NCBI GenBank assembly: GCA_031274415.1 | Contig: JAISQD010000128.1 | Location: 1-35,343 of the forward strand | Direction: 5' to 3' | Source: Tannerellaceae bacterium | GTDB lineage: Bacteria > Bacteroidota > Bacteroidia > Bacteroidales > Tannerellaceae | DNA: 35,343 nucleotides | In this document: positions 29,970 to 35,343 of the stretch, piece by piece | How the letters are laid out: each line of letters starts with the position of its first letter | Position numbering within the stretch: position 1 is the first letter of the stretch | The notes under the pieces: model-generated | Told to the model about the DNA's origin: nothing | What the model saw: the letters and a program-made list of their open reading frames with translations, nothing else | The model's database searches: none | Position numbers and translations under genes: made by a program

Positions 29970-32126
29970 TTAATCCTCTTCTTTGCTTTCTTCGTAGGCC
30001 TTCAACAGCTTATCCTGTACATCGGCAGGGACAAGTTCGTAGGCTGCGAATTTCATGATGAATGAAGCGCGTCCCCCTGCGATTGAACTTAACGAAGTAG
30101 AATAGGTCGACATCTCCTTTAACGGCACTTTTGCCAACAGTTTTTCGTATCCTTTTTCACTGTTCATCCCCATAATGATGGCGCGGCGCCCTTGTAGGTC
30201 GCTCATGACGTCGCCCAGGTAATCGGCAGGTACAGACACCTCCACATCGTAGATAGGTTCCAGTATCTTCGGCCCTGCCTCTTTAAATGCCGTACTGAAG
30301 GCATTACGCCCGGCAAGCATAAAGGAGATTTCATTACTGTCGACCGGATGCATCTTTCCGTCGTACACCATAATACGGACATCGCGGGCATACGAACCGG
30401 TCAACGGCCCTTGCTCCATACGCGCCATGATCCCCTTCAGGATAGCCGGCAGGAAACGCGTATCAATCGCCCCTCCCACGATACAGTTGACAAAGACCAA
30501 TTTACCGCCCCAATCCAAATCAATGACCTGCGTATCGCGCACGCTCATCTTATATTCCTGTCCACCGAAACGATACACATCCGGGGCAGGCATACCATCG
30601 TAGTAAGGCTCTACAATAAGGTGGACTTCGCCAAACTGTCCTGCGCCGCCGGACTGTTTTTTGTGGCGGTAATCGGCGCGCGCCGCTTTTGTGATGGTTT
30701 CCCGGTAAGGGATTTTCGGCTCGAAAAATTCAATCACGATCTTTTCGTTGTGCTCCAATCTCCATTTCAATGTCCGGAGGTGAAATTCACCCTGACCGGA
30801 TACAATCGTCTGTCGTAGCTCTTTCGATTGTTCGATCAACCAGGTGGGGTCTTCTTCGCGCATGCGAGTCAGCAGCTCGCTCATCTTTTCCGATTCCGAT
30901 TCGTTCACCGCCCTGATCGCACGACGGTATTTGGGGTTCGGATACTTAATAAAGTCAAACGTATAATCGACGCCTTTCCCGTTTAAGGTATTGCCCCGGC
31001 GCACATCTTTCAACTTGACGGTGACGCCGATATCGCCGGCTACTATTTCGCTGATCTGGTTGCGCGTTTGTCCCGCTACCGAGAAGATCTGCGCTATACG
31101 CTCTTTTGAGCCGCGATCGGCATTCAGCAGGTCATCACCCTCTTTTACTTTACCGGATATCACCTTAAAGTACGACACCTGGCCGATATGCGGCTCAATG
31201 GTTGTTTTAAAAAAGAAGATACTGGTCTGCCCATCCGGGTCGGGCGCAACGTCCCGACCGTCGCTTGTCCTGACATGGGGCATTCTATCGACCGTAGGAA
31301 CAACATTTCCAAGAAATTCAAGCGTCCGGCGTACACACATGTCTTTTTCCGCACAGACACAGAATACGGGGAACATACCGCGGACAATCAGCCCCGCGCT
31401 GATTCCGGCGCGCATATCATCTTCACTCAGACTTCCCTCTTCGAAGAACTTTTCCATCAGCAGGTCGTCGTTTTCCGCTGCGGCCTCCACCAATAGACCG
31501 TGCAGTTCGGTCGCTTTATCAATCTCTTCCGCCGGAATATCCAACACGTCCGGCACGCCGCCTTCCGGTTTCCAACGGTACATTTTCATTTTCAACACAT
31601 CCACAACGGCATTAAACGCCGTACCTGCATTGACAGGGTATTGAACTTGGACGACTTTATTTCCGTAACGGTCTTTCAATTGTGCGACCGTGCCCTCATA
31701 ATCCGCTTTATCATTGTCCAACTGGTTGACAATGAAGATGACCGGTTTATTGAACTGTTCGGTATACCGGAACTGGTTGATGGTGCCGACCTCTACGCCG
31801 TATTGGGCATTCAATACCATCAAAGCGGTATCCGTCACATTCAGCGCCGAAACCGCGCCTCCGATAAAGTCGTCCGAACCCGGGCAGTCGATGAAATTCA
31901 ACTTCCGGTTTTGCCATTCGACACTGAAAACGGTTGAGAACACCGAGTATCCATACTCTTTCTCAACCGGGAAATAATCGCAAACCGTGTTGCCTGCATC
32001 TATCGTGCCACGACGTTTTATAACTCCACCCTCGTAAAGCATAGCTTCAGCGAGAGTGGTTTTCCCAGAGCCGGAACTTCCCAAAATGGCGATGTTCTTA
32101 ATTTCGTTTGTTTGATATACTTTCAT
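29970..32126 (-). CDS. EF-G paralog of the EF-G2 type, predicted GTPase-deficient
   Basis: A 718-aa protein with all five EF-G domains. The G domain departs from the usual motifs. The P-loop is GSSGSGKTT, switch I is EKEYGYSV in place of ErGITI, and switch II is DCPGSDDF with Ser84 where translational GTPases have the catalytic His. The fourth motif is NQLD rather than NKxD. Domain IV is present and includes HKKQSGGAGQFGEVHLIVEP. Bacteroides thetaiotaomicron has an EF-G2 that supports translation without GTP hydrolysis and is important under carbon starvation; this protein fits that group. Assignment rests on motifs and length. It has a separate promoter and is not next to rpsL/rpsG, as a canonical fusA would be. 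Confidence 0.88.
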   Translation of the reverse strand: MKVYQTNEIKNIAILGSSGSGKTTLAEAMLYEGGVIKRRGTIDAGNTVCDYFPVEKEYGYSVFSTVFSVEWQNRKLNFIDCPGSDDFIGGAVSALNVTDTALMVLNAQYGVEVGTINQFRYTEQFNKPVIFIVNQLDNDKADYEGTVAQLKDRYGNKVVQVQYPVNAGTAFNAVVDVLKMKMYRWKPEGGVPDVLDIPAEEIDKATELHGLLVEAAAENDDLLMEKFFEEGSLSEDDMRAGISAGLIVRGMFPVFCVCAEKDMCVRRTLEFLGNVVPTVDRMPHVRTSDGRDVAPDPDGQTSIFFFKTTIEPHIGQVSYFKVISGKVKEGDDLLNADRGSKERIAQIFSVAGQTRNQISEIVAGDIGVTVKLKDVRRGNTLNGKGVDYTFDFIKYPNPKYRRAIRAVNESESEKMSELLTRMREEDPTWLIEQSKELRQTIVSGQGEFHLRTLKWRLEHNEKIVIEFFEPKIPYRETITKAARADYRHKKQSGGAGQFGEVHLIVEPYYDGMPAPDVYRFGGQEYKMSVRDTQVIDLDWGGKLVFVNCIVGGAIDTRFLPAILKGIMARMEQGPLTGSYARDVRIMVYDGKMHPVDSNEISFMLAGRNAFSTAFKEAGPKILEPIYDVEVSVPADYLGDVMSDLQGRRAIIMGMNSEKGYEKLLAKVPLKEMSTYSTSLSSIAGGRASFIMKFAAYELVPADVQDKLLKAYEESKEED

Positions 32127-32188
32127 GATATCCGGTTTTTTTAAGTCAGTTTATATTACATAATTAATTATCATTTTTTACGAGGCCG

Positions 32189-32220
32189 CAAATTATAGAT
32201 TGTGAATGGAAAATGCAACG
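32189..32220 (-). promoter_or_regulatory. Promoter of the EF-G paralog
   Basis: On the minus strand GTTG (32220-32217), 19 bp, TATAATTTG (32197-32189). One mismatch at -33, and one extra base within the -7 box relative to TAnnTTTG. The leader is about 55 nt and AT-rich. Confidence 0.4.
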
Positions 32221-32270
32221 GATACGGTGCTGTTACAGAACAATGTTGTTTAACATGTCCGGCCTCCGGG

Positions 32271-35129
32271 TTAGAAATTGATGGAAAACAGAAATTCGGT
32301 TTGTACGCGGCCGTAGTCGATCGGTTTGATGACACGTATGCCCGAAGAAAGGGGATAACTCATGCGGATCACGTTCCAGTCGAAAATCAGGTCGGCGCCG
32401 GCAGCGCTTTGCACAGTCCAGCCGGCCTGTGCATGTGCCTGGTTGCGCGAGAGATCATAAAAGAGGTTGCTGCGGATGCGTTTGATATACGCCAACGACC
32501 CGATACGGAGGTCGGGACACAGGATACTGAAGGCGTAATCGGCTTTAAAGGCCATCTGCTGTCGTGTCTGGTACACGTAATGATATCCGCGGGGGGCTTC
32601 CAGCAATTGCTGGGGGATGTACAGAAATTTACTGTCAACAGGTTGATACTGGTAACCCAACCGGAGCATCAATGCATGGTTGCGGATCACGCCCGGCCAG
32701 TAGGTCGTCAGGCGGGCGGCGTATAAACTACCGTAATTCCCGGTGTTAAAAGGCGTATTCAGGTATTGCAGGCGCATCTGATATCCCCGGCGCGGCAGGA
32801 TATCCCGCAGGGACATTTTACGGTAATTATAGCATCTTAACTCCGACAACAGGTACTGGAAGTTCCGGAACGCATGGCTGTCATGCTGTTGATACCGGTT
32901 GTTGGTAAAATAATAGGTGACGGAGGGTTGAATGCCTCGCGTATAATGGTTCTTCGTCAGGTTGAAAGGGATGTACATCCGTACCTCGGCTTCCAACAGG
33001 GTGCGGTTGGCGGAATAGCTCGTGGCGGTCTCCTTTCCCTGCCCGTCCGTCGCCCATGCCACGTCGAAGGCATTGCCTCCATAGTCGACAGTCAAATCAA
33101 TGACCGGATACCAACCCATATAGGTAAATGCCAGTTTGCCGTGATGATAGCCCTCTTTATAATACCAGCCGGCTTGTGCGACAGCGGTATTCAATGCATT
33201 TTGGGAGATGATCATGGCGCCGGGCTTGACGATGGTGGCCAGGTTGTCCGTACTCAGGTTGATCACACTGGAAATATCGTAATAAAAGGGCGCCCAGCTA
33301 TGTATGTTGAACAGATGCGCCCCCTTCCTGTAAGGTTTGGGGTTGAAGGCAACAGGCGTCAGGGAGGCGGTATCCAGATTGAACTGTTCTTGTCCGGCAA
33401 TGGCCTCTGCCAGCGCAAAACGGTAAGGCGCTTTGAAATCCGCCGCCTCAGAGAGGAGGCTATCGGCCGGAATGGAGGCAATCCGGTAACCTGTTGCCTG
33501 ATAGTCGGAAAAGAGAAGCCGTTTGCCGTTCGTGGAGAAGGCCGGATGAAAAGCCCCGAAACGTGCGGAGGTGATCCGCGACACCTGCAAACTGTGCATA
33601 TCCAACGAATAGATATTGTTGGTGCCGTTGAGTCCCGACTCAAAATACAGTGTGCCGTCCCTCCACGCAGGCGATGTGATATTGGCCGTGACCGGTGGCA
33701 GGAGTTCGCGCCACCTCCCCGACTGCGTATCCAGTTGGAGAAGGCTTATCCCCTTGTCGCCAACGGCGATCGTGATGAGTTGCCCCTTTTCCCCGAATAC
33801 CAACTCCTTAGCGAAGGCATTATCCGGCACATCATACTGCGCCGTCTCCCTGCCGTTCTCCGTATCGACCAATACAATCCGGTTCCGCCCGGCAAGTGAG
33901 ACGCTTGAAACCGCCACTGTTTTCCCGCTTTCATCAGGGGCGGGAGAGAGGTAGCGTCCGCGGGGCGTAACGGTTACGATTCGTTCTGATTTCAGATCAT
34001 AATATTTTACAACAGAGTAATTTTCATGTGTCCAACGCATCCCCGGCACATCTTCCGACCAATAGACCCGCCCTTTGCCAAGCGCAAGGCGGCTATTGAT
34101 ACTTCCGGTATAACCCAGCCGCTTTTCCCGTCCGTTTACAAGCATAACCAAGGCGTCGATATCATGTAAACCGGATTTGATAGCTATAACCGCCGAATCG
34201 TTGGCGGCTTGCGGATACCGGTATGACGTATACCGTTTGGTGGGCGGCGACATATAATCCGGCATATAAAAAGACGAGGACTGCTTATCCCATTCGTCTT
34301 TAAGGAAAGCGAATGTCTTGCCGAAAAGGTCATCGACAGAGGCTTTTGTATGGTGTTTGATCGCATTGGGAAAAGGCGGGAACAGATAGAAACGGCGGAC
34401 ATAACGACTCGTGATCTTATCCCAGATACCGGCTCCATAGCGATACTTGGCAAAAGAGGTCATGTTGTATCCCAAGGCATAATAATTGCCGGTGTAGTCT
34501 TTATAAGAACCCAGGTACCATTTATCAAACGGGTAAAACCGGCCGGACAGCATCTGTGCGCGATACGCCATATGAAACTCCGGCAGCCGTCCACGTCCGC
34601 CGTTCGACATCGCTGTTTCAATGCCGACGGCATCCCCTTCGAAGAACCATCGTGCGGCAAAGAAGGAGGCCACCCCGGCCACCTGCTCCCCGGCCAGATA
34701 ATACAGAGGACGGAATATGCCGGTCATTAATTTACCGGTTTGGATGACATGCCTCGATTCATGCAACACAAGATGTTTGTCCCAGCTTTGCGCATGCAAT
34801 CCGGCGGACGGAGTCGTAAGAAGCTCCATCCTGCGGGGCGTCCAGGCCACCATACCGTTTGCCGACATACTGGCCGGATGTAATATAACGGGAAAAGAGG
34901 CCTTTATGGGAGTACCCATTGTCTTCAGGAGGTGCGGATACACATGCTCAAGATAAAGGGCATACCGGTAAGCCATCGAATCACATCCCTGAGGATAGAT
35001 CAACTTATAATGTTCCAGATCGACTGCATTCCATTTCAAACGGGCGGGATCCGATCCATAATTTACAAACTGGGCTTGTACATGCAACGAAACAAATAAA
35101 CCGACAAATATGGCTGTGCATCTATACAT
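32271..35129 (-). CDS. Secreted protein: HExxH peptidase-like, TolB-like propeller and outer-membrane barrel
   Basis: A 952-aa protein with a signal peptide (TAIFVGLFVSLHVQAQ). Residues 100-180 carry HESRH (H123, E124, H127), an HExxH zinc site, and WFFEGDA with E164, 37 residues after the second His, as in gluzincin metallopeptidases. Residues about 290-600 are repeated beta-blade segments (FGAFHPAFSTNGKRLLFSDY and RYLSPAPDESGKTVAVSSVS), a TolB/WD40-type propeller. From about 640 to the end are amphipathic strands of a probable outer-membrane barrel, ending in the aromatic VQTEFLFSINF. The combination points to a surface-exposed enzyme or carbohydrate-associated receptor. Substrate is unknown. 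The gene is upstream of the EF-G paralog with 144 bp between them. Confidence 0.75.
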   Translation of the reverse strand: MYRCTAIFVGLFVSLHVQAQFVNYGSDPARLKWNAVDLEHYKLIYPQGCDSMAYRYALYLEHVYPHLLKTMGTPIKASFPVILHPASMSANGMVAWTPRRMELLTTPSAGLHAQSWDKHLVLHESRHVIQTGKLMTGIFRPLYYLAGEQVAGVASFFAARWFFEGDAVGIETAMSNGGRGRLPEFHMAYRAQMLSGRFYPFDKWYLGSYKDYTGNYYALGYNMTSFAKYRYGAGIWDKITSRYVRRFYLFPPFPNAIKHHTKASVDDLFGKTFAFLKDEWDKQSSSFYMPDYMSPPTKRYTSYRYPQAANDSAVIAIKSGLHDIDALVMLVNGREKRLGYTGSINSRLALGKGRVYWSEDVPGMRWTHENYSVVKYYDLKSERIVTVTPRGRYLSPAPDESGKTVAVSSVSLAGRNRIVLVDTENGRETAQYDVPDNAFAKELVFGEKGQLITIAVGDKGISLLQLDTQSGRWRELLPPVTANITSPAWRDGTLYFESGLNGTNNIYSLDMHSLQVSRITSARFGAFHPAFSTNGKRLLFSDYQATGYRIASIPADSLLSEAADFKAPYRFALAEAIAGQEQFNLDTASLTPVAFNPKPYRKGAHLFNIHSWAPFYYDISSVINLSTDNLATIVKPGAMIISQNALNTAVAQAGWYYKEGYHHGKLAFTYMGWYPVIDLTVDYGGNAFDVAWATDGQGKETATSYSANRTLLEAEVRMYIPFNLTKNHYTRGIQPSVTYYFTNNRYQQHDSHAFRNFQYLLSELRCYNYRKMSLRDILPRRGYQMRLQYLNTPFNTGNYGSLYAARLTTYWPGVIRNHALMLRLGYQYQPVDSKFLYIPQQLLEAPRGYHYVYQTRQQMAFKADYAFSILCPDLRIGSLAYIKRIRSNLFYDLSRNQAHAQAGWTVQSAAGADLIFDWNVIRMSYPLSSGIRVIKPIDYGRVQTEFLFSINF

Positions 35130-35179
35130 ACCGAAGACTAATGACTAACATAACTTTTAATTATGTACCAAACTGGTAA

Positions 35180-35187
35180 CAAATATA
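35180..35187 (-). promoter_or_regulatory. -7 box upstream of the propeller/barrel gene
   Basis: On the minus strand TATATTTG, a full match to TAnnTTTG, about 50 bp before the ATG at 35129. No clear -33 TTTG. A short palindrome TACCA-aac-TGGTA at 35166-35178 lies between box and gene and could be an operator. Nothing else is seen from 35188 to the window end. Confidence 0.45.
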
Positions 35188-35343
35188 CAACTTATTTATG
35201 AATAAGCATGATATTCATGAAATTAGGCTAAATCTTTTTTTGAGGTGCTATGGTGAGATGTCTCCGCGCGTTCGCTTCGCTCTCTTGGTCGACATGACGG
35301 CTGAACGGGCTGGGAATAAATGGGATAGGTTGCCGGCGGCTTC

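Overview
The window looks like a Bacteroidales chromosome, probably Parabacteroides or a close relative. The signs are a host operon (coaX, outer-membrane protein, TPR protein, lptC, CNNM/CorC, PPIase) typical of this order, an EF-G2-type paralog, a DUF4837 lipoprotein, AT-rich leaders without Shine-Dalgarno sequences, and promoters of the TTTG / TAnnTTTG type. About half is a phage-like mobile element (roughly 1-18.7 kb, open on the left) and half is core chromosome (19.07-35.13 kb). No rRNA, tRNA or CRISPR array was seen.

The element, read in its main direction of transcription (minus strand, right to left), starts from a control region near 16.7 kb. To the right on the plus strand is an AT-rich immunity-like arm (16.86-18.56 kb): two paralogous HTH regulators, a 64-aa coiled-coil protein and two small membrane proteins. 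To the left is an early operon: a Cro-like HTH, a LuxR-type HTH protein, another HTH protein, several small unknown proteins (including a 50-aa membrane protein and a 48-aa ORF not previously called), an internally duplicated protein, and a 1013-aa zinc-finger/Toprim/SF3-helicase replicase. It ends at a terminator near 10.0 kb.

The next 600 bp is non-coding. It holds an iteron-like array of GCACGAT/GTGCAAA motifs (9630-9798), a plausible replication origin for the replicase, and a well-formed promoter for the late genes. The late operon runs through two small virion-type proteins, a ClpP-type prohead protease fused to a scaffold-like tail, an HK97-like capsid protein, a further structural candidate, a Pro/Ala-linker protein, a PLD-like HKD-motif protein, two small-terminase candidates and the large terminase. 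No portal, connector, tail, lysis or integrase gene is recognisable in the window. They may lie to the left, or the element may be a capsid-forming satellite or a decayed prophage. Left of the terminase are 550 bp without genes, two genes with the same leader (one ArdC-like), and a truncated hicA toxin gene with a promoter/operator.

The core half is all on the minus strand. rlmN, a DUF4837 lipoprotein gene and pdxA form one unit ending in a strong terminator. Upstream of it is the envelope operon coaX - outer membrane protein - TPR - lptC - CNNM/CorC - PpiD-like PPIase, also ending in a strong terminator. Further up are an EF-G paralog with altered catalytic residues (EF-G2 type) and a large secreted protein combining an HExxH peptidase-like domain, a TolB-like propeller and a predicted outer-membrane barrel.
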